From Diabrotica undecimpunctata (Eukaryota > Arthropoda > Insecta > Coleoptera > Chrysomelidae), in assembly GCF_040954645.1 (NCBI RefSeq), contig NC_092809.1, positions 136,079,914 through 136,143,913 on the forward strand: 64,000 nucleotides of DNA, read 5' to 3'. The first letter of the stretch is position 1; each line of letters starts with the position of its first letter. Positions 54,208 to 63,574 of this stretch are shown here, in pieces. A program made the translations under genes and the position numbers. Below the pieces are notes generated by a model. It was not told the DNA's origin. It saw nothing but the letters and a program-made list of their open reading frames with translations, and ran no database searches.

Positions 54208-54300
54208 AGTAAAAATGACACTTTTTGTGGCAAGGCTGTACGTTTGACGGACGAGAGTAGCGACATTAGATAAGCCGAGGCACAAAATGTCATTTTTACT
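54208..54300. repeat. ~93-bp hairpin with 20-24-bp arms
   Basis: AGTAAAAATGACACTTTTTG at 54208 and its near-complement CACAAAATGTCATTTTTACT at 54281-54300 (two-base difference), enclosing ~50 bp. May be a small inverted-repeat element or element end. Confidence 0.6.
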
Positions 54301-54539
54301 CCGAATAGAACATATTATTTTTTTCAAACGTCGTCGTCGTTACTTCTATTGATTGTCACTTTGACAATTAAGGAAAATCACCGATTTTAGCGCTACTTGT
54401 TAAGTTTTGTGATCGTTTGTGCTTATTGTAGCCTCTATCGCGTATTCCTCGAGATATTTTATACCAAGTCCACTGAGTTTACGACGCTTTTGAGCTTTTG
54501 ACTTATACACTTTTGTGTCTAGGCGTAATAACTAATAAT
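54301..54539. other. Unassigned sequence
   Basis: Contains a CGTCGTCGTCG run near 54328. No coding motif recognised. Confidence 0.3.
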
Positions 54540-54657
54540 ACGTAGAGTAGAGGTGTACGGCCCTCTATTTTACCTTTATAGATCAGTTGTAATGTTTTAT
54601 ATCGACTTCCCCTTATTATATGTCCTAGATAAGACATTTTTCGATGTTTAACGGTCT

Positions 54658-55470
54658 TTAGCAGTTCTCTATCTTTGTCTTGTTAAACTCCATCACTTGT
54701 TCTATTATCTGACCTTTCAGCTCCAATTTACATCTTAGTAAATTTGGTGTTGTAACCATGCATTTTGCCTTTTTTGGGACAATTAACATGTTAAATTTTC
54801 TGACGGTTATATTAAATTGGTGCAGCATACGTTGTAAATCATTTTCACTTTTAGAGAGTAGTATTGCGTTGTCTGCATAGCAGATTATTTTATGTTGTTT
54901 TTCGTCCATTTGGTATCCTTTTTTAGTTCTTATTTTTTTTATTATTTCATCCATAATCAAGTTGAACAATAAAGGACTCAGGGAATCTCCCTGTCTTATC
55001 CCATTGCCAGTTTCAATAGGGTCGATTAGTTCTTCTTCTACTTTTACTCTTATTGTGTTGTTTTGATAGATATTTTCGATCGTTTTGATTATTCCCAGAG
55101 GTATCTCTCTTGCGTATAATAAGTAGATAACGTCTTTTAATTTGACGCGGTCAAATGCCTTCTTAAGGTCCACGAAACATAGATATGCCGGTTTGTTGTA
55201 TTCTAATGATTTCTCTTGCTCTTGCCCTATTATAAATATAGCGTCGGTGCATGATTTTCCCAACCTAAAACCTTGTTGTTCTTCTGCAAGTGTTATAATT
55301 TCATTCAATTTATTTGTTATCACTTTGGTTGTTAATTTGAGTGTTGTGTTTAATAAATTAATTCCTCTGTAATTTTCCGGGTCCGATTTGTCTCTCTTTT
55401 TGAAGAGAGGTATTAGGATGCTTGATCTCCATTCTTGAGGAATTCTGTTTTGTTCTATTTCCATTTCCAT
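54658..55470 (-). pseudogene. LINE reverse transcriptase with long open frame (YADN)
   Basis: A 270-codon open frame: NRIPQEWRSSILIPLFKKRD, ENYRGINLLNTTLKLTTKVI, EEQQGFRLGKSCTDAIFIIG, AYLCFVDLKKAFDRVKLKDV (first catalytic Asp), ENIYQNNTIRVKVEEELIDP, GIRQGDSLSPLLFNLIMDEI, and the catalytic motif ICYADNAILLS, where the second Asp of YADD is Asn. That change alone should kill activity. The thumb region is truncated shortly after. Upstream linker (55870-55680) reads IEESWEKLKNSIINAATESL with frameshifts after it. Confidence 0.8.
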
Positions 55471-55954
55471 TCATCTCTTTTCTTTGTTCTCTGATCATTC
55501 TCTATATTTCTTTTTATGTTCCATAGAAGTCGTGTTCTATCTGTTTTGAGAAACTCTGCCAGTGTTCTTTTTTTATTTGTCTAACTAAAGTATTCGATTC
55601 ATTTCTGATTCGTTTATAGTGGTTATATACCTGTTGTGTTTGTTGTGTTCTCTATTGTAAAAAGGCTTTCTTCTTTTTTTAACATTTTGTCTTCACTTCC
55701 ACTCTAGACCATGGTGTTTTCTTTTTTGATATGTTAGTGTTCGTTACTTTCCTCTCTTCAAGTGATTCTGTTGCTGCGTTAATTATGCTATTTTTGAGTT
55801 TTTCCCAGCTTTCCTCGATGTTATCGTTTTCTAATATTTCATTCCCGATTTTTGTTTGTGTTGGCGCCGCTCTCTTGAAGTATTTCAAAATGATTCTTAT
55901 TTTACATAATATATAATATTTAATTGTACATAATGTAATTCTAATACATATCAG

Positions 55955-56366
55955 AAAGAATGGTAACAGCAAACATAAGAATGGAGAAGGAAGACCTGAA
56001 CATCATCGGAGTATACGGCCCAGAAAATAACAAGCTTCAAACAACAAGGGAAGCGTTTTACAACAATTACAACAAGTAGTAGATAAAGTCAGACAAGAGA
56101 TGATAATGTTGGGGGATTTTGGTAAAAATGGAGAACTGATGATCAACTTCTGCACGAATAACGAACTAAGAATAAACAACACATTTTTTGAGCACAAGGA
56201 CCAACACAAATATACATTTAATAACACCCGTGGACAAAGATCTATTATAGATTATGTTATAACCAACAGAGATATACATCCATCGAAAATATTCAACGTA
56301 AGATGCCTCAACTCAGCAGATGTAGGTAGCGAACATAGCCTTAATTTGAGGTGTCTAGTCCCATAG
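55955..56366 (+). pseudogene. LINE endonuclease C-terminal half, inverted relative to its RT
   Basis: Plus strand: NIRMEKEDLNIIGVYGPENN, REAFYNNYNK, then in the next frame QEMIMLGDFGKNGELMINFC (GDFG at the catalytic GDFN position), NELRINNTFFEHKDQHKYTF, GQRSIIDYVITNRDIHPSKI (Asp) and DVGSEHSLNLRCLV (SEH for SDH). It is the AP-endonuclease part that belongs upstream of the RT at 54658-55470. Confidence 0.72.
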
Positions 56367-56369
56367 AAA

Positions 56370-57045
56370 ACGTCGTATTCTTTAAAAATTTCGTTTTGAG
56401 GAAACAACGGAATAGTACTTTCGGTGACATTCCTTTGATTTTTGCAGGTGAATAATTCTTTCCGAAGTAAGAAAGCAGCAAGTAAATTTTAGAAAGATTT
56501 TTCGTAGACCTTCAGTCTTAAAGGGAAGTCCTTCGGAAGCCAAAAAGAGTTTAATGCTTGTGTTGGTAAATCCATCGTAATCTACTGAAGCCGGTTGGTT
56601 GTATGGAAAAGCAAGATGTAGCTTAATGGCTTTTAAGATATCCGATTCCCTTAATCTTGCTACATTCGATATCAACTGTTCGAGTTATTGGTGGGGTCAA
56701 AGGATTCAGATTTATCGATGGTTTTAAGGTATCTTTCTTAATGAAATTAATATGTGAATAGAAAGGATTGTTAGATTTTCAAATTTCAAAGGCCTGCTTG
56801 TCTGTGAGTATTTTTGTGTTTTCTTCATTATTTTTGTTGTTTCTTGAAATGGTAAGTGGATTTTTCAAACCAACGGGGCTTCTGATGTTCTTCGAACTCA
56901 TATTTGACTTAGATCAAGGCATTGGTATGAAATAAGGGGATTTTTTAAATCATTTAAAATTAACTTACACATTTATTTATTTACACATAAGTGGCCAAAT
57001 TTCATAGACAATAGAAAACTTTTAAGTTTAATTAATGATGTATGT
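56370..57045. other. Unassigned region with a protein-like minus-strand ORF
   Basis: A 97-codon minus-strand frame at 56382-56675 includes ESDILKAIKLHLAFPYNQPA and TNTSIKLFLASEGLPFKTEG; composition is protein-like but I recognise no family. It could belong to another mobile element. The remainder is AT-rich. Confidence 0.25.
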
Positions 57046-57049
57046 GCTA

Positions 57050-57425
57050 TTTTAATATGGGTCTTGAATTATTTGGTTTGGTCTACATTTGATGGCATCC
57101 ATGTTCTAAAGTGTTTGAAAATATCCATGCTGTCAATTACAATAATCTTCAATAACCAGCTGGCTGCTGATTTAGTCATGATCATGCACTTAGTTTTCTT
57201 CAAATTCATGTTCTGCTCGTATTCATGACAGCAGATATTAATAACGCATTGCATTACTTCTATAAATTATTGTTGTTATCCGTCATTATTACTGCATCGT
57301 CTACAAAACTTAAGTTATTCAAAACTTGAGAATCTGAAAGTGCTTCTTTAAATACAACTTCACTGTAGGGTACAGCACTCAATCCTGGCCGACTTCTATC
57401 TGTATTTTGATATTAATCTGAGCAG
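57050..57425 (-). pseudogene. LINE RT fragment
   Basis: Minus strand: SAVPYSEVVFKEALSDSQVL, NNLSFVDDAVIMTDNNNN (FVDD at the catalytic FADD position), then MNLKKTKCMIMTKSA and IDSMDIFKHFRTWMP. Matches 'SPxLFNxYSExxFxEAL...NNLRFADDTVIxxD...MNxxKTKxMxxSK'. Heavily decayed, no ends seen. Confidence 0.5.
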
Positions 57426-57810
57426 ATTGTTTAAGATTAACATTAATTTAATTTAAGATTAATTTAAGAATTTTTCATCTTTTGTATTTTTGATGGTATA
57501 GATGACTTCATCTCATAGTATTGGTGGTCTGGTATCGTTTGTGGTTTCTAATCACAGTTCTCCTCGTTCATCACTAAATAGTTGTTAGATTTAATTGGTT
57601 CATTAATACAATCTCTTCTTCACACCAGTAATAGGGATGTTCACTAATTTTTAAATATTGGTAAATTCAATAGGTTATAGCATATATTAAACATTGCAAA
57701 CATAAAATTGTTTAAAAATATATATTTCTTAAGATAAATCAATTCTTAATTTCAATTACATAAAGGTAAGATGGCGAATGGACAGAGACTCCGAAGCCAA
57801 TAATGCACAA

Positions 57811-57828
57811 TCACACACACACACATAA
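57811..57828. repeat. (CA)n microsatellite within left TIR
   Basis: TCACACACACACACATA, part of the ~70-bp segment present only in the left arm. Confidence 0.8.
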
Positions 57829-57967
57829 TTTCAATTCTGATGGAGGCTAGAAAAACGGCTCCTCGCAGCGAGGCTACGGTGGGTGACGTCAGCAGTCGTA
57901 TCGACAACTTGTTTTGTATACGTATTTACGAAGTGTGACCAGTTCTTTAAGTATTTAATCACTGATA

Positions 57968-59340
57968 ATGAAGCCAAATAGGTGGTGTTTTGTTCCTGGG
58001 TGTCTAAATACATCTAAAAACAATTCTGAGAAGATTTTTATTACAGTTCTAAACAATTTAACACCATATTCACTTAAAATTGTCAAACCACAGGTTTTTA
58101 TATCTGTACCTTGGAGGGATACAACACTATGTCCATTTTTTCAATTTTGACACTTTTACAGATTAAAAATTAACTTTTATAACTTTATTTAAAGAAATAG
58201 AGTACTAGGTCCTAAACCATGTACTGATAAAGAAAGTGACCTTTAAAAGAACACCAAGTCCATTTTTACTTAGAGGGATAAAACACCATGTGGACTTAAC
58301 GTTTTGTCCCTCTACGCATGTGAATTACCGTCACGCATATCTCTATGATGAGAAGTAGACTGTTAGTGATCTAATAATAATACTTTTGCCATTTATGGTG
58401 TGTTTACAGTGGTTTGTTACTAATAATAAGAACAATGTACCATAATTCTCGTAGGAGAAAGATTCTTGAAGTACCTACTAAAAAGTTCTGCGAGTTCTTC
58501 TACTACATTTATAGGTAAGCTACCTTTTTGCTCATTATTTTTAAATTATTAAAAAACATAATCTCAAAAGGGTAATGTAGTGATTTGATACCAACCTTAG
58601 ACTAGCAATATTATTAAATCTTTTACAACCAATATTATAGGGCTTGTTTAATTTCAGAATCAAATAATCCACCAAGCAATGATGTTTTAAATGAAGAGCA
58701 TATTATTAGAGATGCCTTGAGTTTTGATAGCGAAGATCAGTCTGATATAGACAAAAGTTCTGATAAACTATTCGTAGTGGAAATGAAATAAGATCTGCAT
58801 TACTAAAATGGGCAGATACCGTCATTCCTGACAGTAACGTAGAAGAAATCATACTATGGTCTTACAAATTTTACGGCCAGAATAAAAATGTTAGCATTAA
58901 TACCTACTTGTTTAAAAAAGTAAAAATTATTATCCAGAAGTTTCTACTAAAGAGTAATACTCACATGGAGGCGGACACTGTCCATGCGCTGATAGAGCGA
59001 AAGAGAAAAAACTTAACATTTCTATTTACACGCCCTGGGACTGGCAGCAGTTAGTCAGACAGACCTCAAGGAAATATACCGTACATAATATGGAACTAGA
59101 AGATTTTAAAAATCAAAACATCTTACAATCCGCCTTTGATTAATAAAAAAGAGACATTAACAAACAACAAGTTCTTCTGTCAAACTGTGTTTAACTGCAA
59201 GTTAAACAAAACAGCATTGGAACTCTGTTTTTAAAAAGTAATTTTCATGACGAAAACCAGGAGATTGACCTTATTAGATTTCGAAGGCGACACCTTACAT
59301 TGCCAAAAGATTTGGCAAAAGATCCTGTAAAGTTTTAAAA
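57968..59340 (+). pseudogene. THAP-like plus GQNKN-domain protein, decayed transposase candidate
   Basis: ATG at 57968 inside the left TIR: MKPNRWCFVPGCLNTSKNNS then EKIFITV (C-x4-C start of a THAP zinc finger, used for DNA binding). The downstream half is lost to a frame break. In 58660-59340 a frame reads SEDQSDIDKSSD and then VEEIILWSYKFYGQNKNVSI, VKIIIQKFLLKSNTHMEADT, VHALIERKRKNL, then degraded stretches. 'WSDNxxGQNKN...KFLxxGHTxxExDxVHxxIE' recurs in uncharacterised arthropod transposon-derived proteins; its acidic and His residues suggest an RNase H-like core, an inference. The conserved SDN is changed to SYK. Confidence 0.55.
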
Positions 59341-59814
59341 ATAAACATAGTGTTGATTCCTTCCGAGGTACAGATTTGCATTTATTTTTTTTCTAACTTG
59401 CATAATAACTGCCTTTCTCTTTGTAGCAAACACCACTTATTTGGCTTCATTATCAGTGATTAAATACTTAAAGAACTGGTCACACTTCGTAAATACGTAT
59501 ACACAACAAGTTGTCGATACGACTGCTGACGTCACACACCGTAGCCTCGCTGCGAGGAGCCGTTTTTCTAGCCTCCATCAAAATTAAAATTAAGAATTGA
59601 TTTATCTTAAAAAATATATATTTTTAAACAATTTCATTTTTAGTATATTTTTATATATTTTATAATCTATTGAATTTAATTGAATTTAACTATATTTAAA
59701 AATTAGTGAACATCCCTATTATATCCCCTTTATTATTTTTAAGGATATTCGTTCTTGTTTTATTTATAGAATCTGTTATTTCTTTGATTTTTATGTTTGT
59801 AAATTAAAGCTTAT

Positions 59815-59948
59815 TCTTTCAGTGACATATTAGGCCCCCCAACGTTGGCAATTATATTGGCGAGTTTTTCACGGTCTTGAGCTAATCAGAATAGGTGTTC
59901 GGCACTGCGTATTCCTGTCCAATCGCGTATATCTTTGATGGATAAAGT
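59815..59948 (-). pseudogene. LINE C-terminal remnant
   Basis: Minus strand: SIKDIRDWTGIRSAEHLF, stop, LAQDREKLANIIANVGGPNM, the 'NIRxWTGIxxAExLFRxAxDRxxxxxMIANV' end of some RTE-like ORF2 proteins. Only the last ~45 residues remain. Confidence 0.6.
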
Positions 59949-59949
59949 T

Positions 59950-60392
59950 AAGAATATATAAAACAGTAATAAAGCACAGTGACGTATGGCAGTGAAGTAT
60001 GGACAATAAAAATGCAAATACGGAGAAATTGGACAGATCAGAAAGGAAAATGCTCAGAGCTATATATAGGCAAAAACACGGTGGAAAGTTGGATGCGACG
60101 AACAAATAGGGAGCTAGAGGAACTATATAACGAACTAAGCATCAGTCGCTACATAAAAGCACAGAGAATGAGATAGATGGGGCACATGATGAGAATGGAA
60201 AGGAAAAGAATGCCAAAGATAATTCTAAAACGGGGCCCAATCACGAAAAGAAGGAACGAACGACTCAGACAAAGATGGTTTGATAGCGTATAGGAAGATC
60301 TCAGAAAATAGTTAATTGATTGTTTGGAAGAAAGAGCAACAAACAGATGTGAATGAAGGAGAATAGTAAGCCTAACTTAGTATGCAAGGAGC
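59950..60392 (+). pseudogene. RTE-like LINE C terminus
   Basis: Plus strand: TYGSEVWTIK, WMRRTNRELEELYNELSISR, RYIKAQRMR, stop, MGHMMRMERKRMPKIILKRG, ERLRQRWFDSV, stop, LEERATNRCE. This follows the RTE pattern 'YGSEVWT...LRWxGHxxRM...GRPRxRWxDxVxxDLRK...WRxxA.DRxxWR'. Three stops over 440 bp. Confidence 0.65.
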
Positions 60393-61125
60393 ATGATTGG
60401 AAAAGAAGCCACCGCAGTTAATACAAATTTTGTAATGTATAAGTATTATAATAATAATTGTATTTTAGCCCTAAGCCTTGAAGGACTGTTGGGCTTTGTA
60501 ATAACAGTATACTTTAAAGGTAAATATTTAAAAAAGGTAAAGATGTTAGGACTTACGAGTCCAATAAAAACGAAAAATGAAGAACTAAGAAGAAACCTCA
60601 GCCACGAGATAAGCCACACAGTAAAGTTTGATAGATTAATCGAAGCACATATGAAAATTACCAGATGAAAGCAGGAAACGGAAAAACTGAGAAGACCTAG
60701 AGAAAGATAAAGAACCAGGTTAAAAACATTTTCAGAAACATTAAATGTAGGAAAATAGAAAATAATGGAAAAAATTCAATTAAAGCCATAACAGACTGAA
60801 TCGCCTTAATAAAGCAAATGAAAAGAGCTTTACAAAGAGAGCGGAATAATTAGGAACCGAAAGCCTAAGCCGATATAGAATATAGCAATAATAATAATAT
60901 ATTTACAAATAATGTCACTAACCGTTTTCCGCAGTTTGTTTTTGTTTGACATGGTATTGCTTTTACGATAAATATGTTTGGATCACTTCGTACATGATTA
61001 TAGCATAAGACATAACTGTAATATGGCAATGTAACTAATATTCCCTATTAGATATAACATGATACAGGTTTACAAGCAAATTACGTCATTACTCTCTCGG
61101 CGATAGGTCGATACTTCCGTATATA
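60393..61125. other. LINE 3' flank and unassigned sequence
   Basis: A 91-codon plus-strand frame at 60393-60668 reads like translated 3' UTR (NCILALSLEGLLGFVITVYF), followed by further LINE-like basic stretches (60720-60860: RPRERxRTRLKTFSET) that may be another decayed C terminus. Not reliable enough to call. Confidence 0.3.
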
Positions 61126-61129
61126 TACA

Positions 61130-61510
61130 CACGTCAAATATTCCAATACAAACATTCCCCAACCGAACGCGGGAGTATCAGTAAATCAGCCATCGGAGAC
61201 CGCTGTCGAAGTTTCAGTGGAGAGAAATACCCCGGTCCCCTCTCCTCGTTCGCCGTCAATGTGCCGCCCCCCAACCCAAGCCATGAATAATAGATGGGGC
61301 GGGTTCTAACAATGACGTAACTACAATCGCTCCAACTCTAAGCACAGATTGGTACAAATATGCGGCGGCAGCGACCCTCGCCAATGCCGCCGACATAGTT
61401 CCTGTTTTCTGCCTCCTGCTGGTCCTTCTGCTTGCGACTGGCCTGCCTCTGTTTCCTGCTGATGATGGCTCTTGACGTTGGGAGCGCACGCGCCAACGAA
61501 AGTGGTAGCA
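61130..61510. other. GC-rich island with TATA-like box
   Basis: In otherwise AT-rich DNA, 61170-61500 is strongly GC-rich with many CpGs. A GTATATATAC lies at 61121-61130 upstream of it. Frames on both strands are short (77 codons minus at 61256-61489, Ala/Arg-rich). It might be the promoter/5' exon of a host gene or a GC-rich repeat. I cannot tell from sequence alone. Confidence 0.35.
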
Positions 61511-62106
61511 AGGACAAAGTTTTTGCGTGCGATTATTTTTTCCGAGATAACTTTAATTAGGCAACCGCGATTCGAAGCAAATCAAATAAGAGCAGTACAA
61601 GTTTTCGTAAAGCGCTTACGTAATATTAAATATGAACATAACTGCTTAAAATTTACGTAACTTGTTTACTACAATAGATTTATTTTTAATACACGGTGTC
61701 TGAAAATCCTTATTGCAGACTAATATGTCTAGAGTTAGCAAATATGGAGAACAATGGTTGGACCATTAGAAACTGCCGTTCAATAACTTTAAGTTAAGAC
61801 TTTTCGTTTGATTTATTTTTATTCTTAGTAGATCAAAGATATTTTTCACAATCAGCAAATTGATAAAAAATTTAAATTGAATAAACTACAATAATCGACA
61901 AAAACAAACATCACCAAAATTTCAACAATCTCAAAAAAATCAAGCAATCAGTGAGTTTATTTAACACTATCACTGCTTTACGAGATAAATAGCCCTCTTG
62001 CTACACTAGCGGTTAACTGCGTCGCCAATATTAATCTTGCGAAAGGTATCTTTTTCTCATTATTCAAGAAAATTTTCTGAAACTATTTTCTTGTGGCATG
62101 TTAAAT
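61511..62106. other. Unassigned AT-rich region
   Basis: Nothing recognised. Confidence 0.35.
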
Positions 62107-62193
62107 CAATTACTATTTTAATTGGGAATAAGCTACAATTTAGATTAATTTTAAACTTAAATTGTGGTTTATTCCCAATTAAAATAGTAATTG
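62107..62193. repeat. Near-perfect inverted repeat, 36-37-bp arms
   Basis: Arms 62107-62142 and 62157-62193 are complementary except two or three positions (CAATTACTATTTTAATTGGG against its complement), with a 14-bp AT-rich loop. It can form a hairpin. Similar 'TTGGGAATAA..CACAATTTAA' sequence is common near retroelement repeats in insects (from memory). Confidence 0.8.
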
Positions 62194-62289
62194 CTTCCAT
62201 ATAATTTATTAATTAACTTAAAATGAGATAGTTATGAGATATTATTTAAAAAAACTCGAAGTAAAAACTTGTGTTTCTAGTGGTATAAT

Positions 62290-63560
62290 ATTTAATTAAA
62301 AAATTAAATTAAAAATCCAATTTATGGAAAGTTTTGTTTTGGCTAACTCAACATACAAGTCGAAATGTGGGTTTTGATTTAAGCAACATTCTAATAAAAT
62401 AAGGTTTAAGCCTCCCTCTTGGCCACATTCGCAATTAGGATCATCTTTGACTCCAATTCGGAATAGATGAAGAGGTGATGAGCAATGATTCGTTCTCATA
62501 CAGATAATTTGTGGTTAAATGCGTCCTACTGATATATGAGAATTTATTGAACCATGGTGGAGTGTGGATTTGCTTATATAATGAGTTACTTGTACCATAT
62601 CCTTCACACTATTTAGCTGCCCAGTTGGACCAAATTTTTTTTTAAGAAGGGTATAAAATTTGAAAATTGTGGTTTGATATTCATGGGGATATTCAGGGAA
62701 CGCGAACTATTTCGCCATTTATTGATTATATTACAAAGTGTTTCTAATTTAATGATTGATTTTATAACAGAGTTTTACCACTTAGGATTTTAAGCAAACA
62801 TTTTGTTGTGGGCCATTCTCTTCTCTATTTTAATAGCAGTTCTAGACACTCTGATAACAAGGCTTGGATTGAAGGTGAATTTATACATCCTCTGATAATC
62901 CGGATATTTTGATAATACATCCGATCTAATTTCTTTAAGATATATTTAGGGTATCTAGCTAGGAATTAACTCCCATAATTAAAATGACTTAGGATAAGTA
63001 CCTCATGGTTCATTTTTAATATTTAGGGTCAAAGCCCCATCATATTTCTCATATAGCACGCATTACATTGAGTGCTTTACCTGTTTTGACTTCCAGCTAG
63101 TTAATGTGTGCCTTCCATTTAAGGTTCTTCTGAAAAACCATTCCTAGTAATATAATTTTATCTACCCACTCTATATGTTGTCTCTTATTTCCGGGCTTTA
63201 TTTTGTTAACCTCAAGATTATTTACATAAATATTTGTTTATTTCTGATATCATATTTACTACGTTTACTCCCTTTACTAGGATTACAAAATCGTCAGCAT
63301 ACTGTATAACTTTAACCTTTTTGGGAACACAGTGTGTATTGAGTAGGTATATATGTTGAATAGCATTGGGCTTAATGGTGATTCTTGTATGAGTCCAGTG
63401 CTAGTGGTATTTGGACCCTGTACTAATGCACAGTTATCTTTGTCAAACAGTTAAAAAGTCATGTATCAGGTTAGCTAAATCATGTAATAATGTAGAGTCT
63501 AGTTTGTCAATACTAATCATATGTCAATAATCATATGCTGACAGGATATCTAAGAATATT
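62290..63560 (-). pseudogene. LINE ORF2 C-terminal half with CCHC-like end
   Basis: From 63430 down on the minus strand: SPLSPMLFNIYTYSIHTVFP, RLKLYSMLTIL-type degraded YADDFVIL region, VNNLEVNKIKPGNKRQHIEW, ILLGMVFQKNLKWKAHIN, and near the 3' end (62499-62296) MRTNHCSSPLHLFRIGVKDD then CECGQEGGLNLILLEC, the C-x-C-x(n)-H/L-x4-C end of I/R1/Jockey-type LINEs. Multiple frame breaks. The part upstream of the GSPLSP box is missing or replaced by the LINE at 63575. Confidence 0.6.
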
Positions 63561-63574
63561 AGTATTATACATTC

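Larger units (their letters stand above)
54540..56366 (-). mobile_element. LINE with inverted 5' part (twin-priming structure)
   Basis: The RT and linker lie on the minus strand (55945 down to 54540), while the endonuclease, which should be upstream of them, lies on the plus strand at 55955-56366, directly at the 5' side. This head-to-head layout is what twin priming produces. The RT C terminus is internally deleted (MEFNKTK to LKTVKHRKMSYLGHIIRG). No simple tail or TSD was located. Confidence 0.72.
57629..59721 (+). mobile_element. 2.1-kb DNA transposon with ~300-bp terminal inverted repeats and THAP-like ORF
   Basis: The left end (TA)ATAGGGATGTTCACTAATTT and the right end, inverted, are identical over the first 26 bp; the arms match through GGAGGCTAGAAAAACGGC to ATGAAGCCAAATA. 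Left arm 57629-57993 (with a ~70-bp (CA)n-bearing insert at about 57773-57842), right arm 59428-59721. TA flanks both ends. Inside are a THAP-like N terminus and a conserved GQNKN/HxExDxxHxxIE domain. I do not recognise a named superfamily; long TIRs plus a THAP recall P elements but the core domain is different. Confidence 0.72.
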
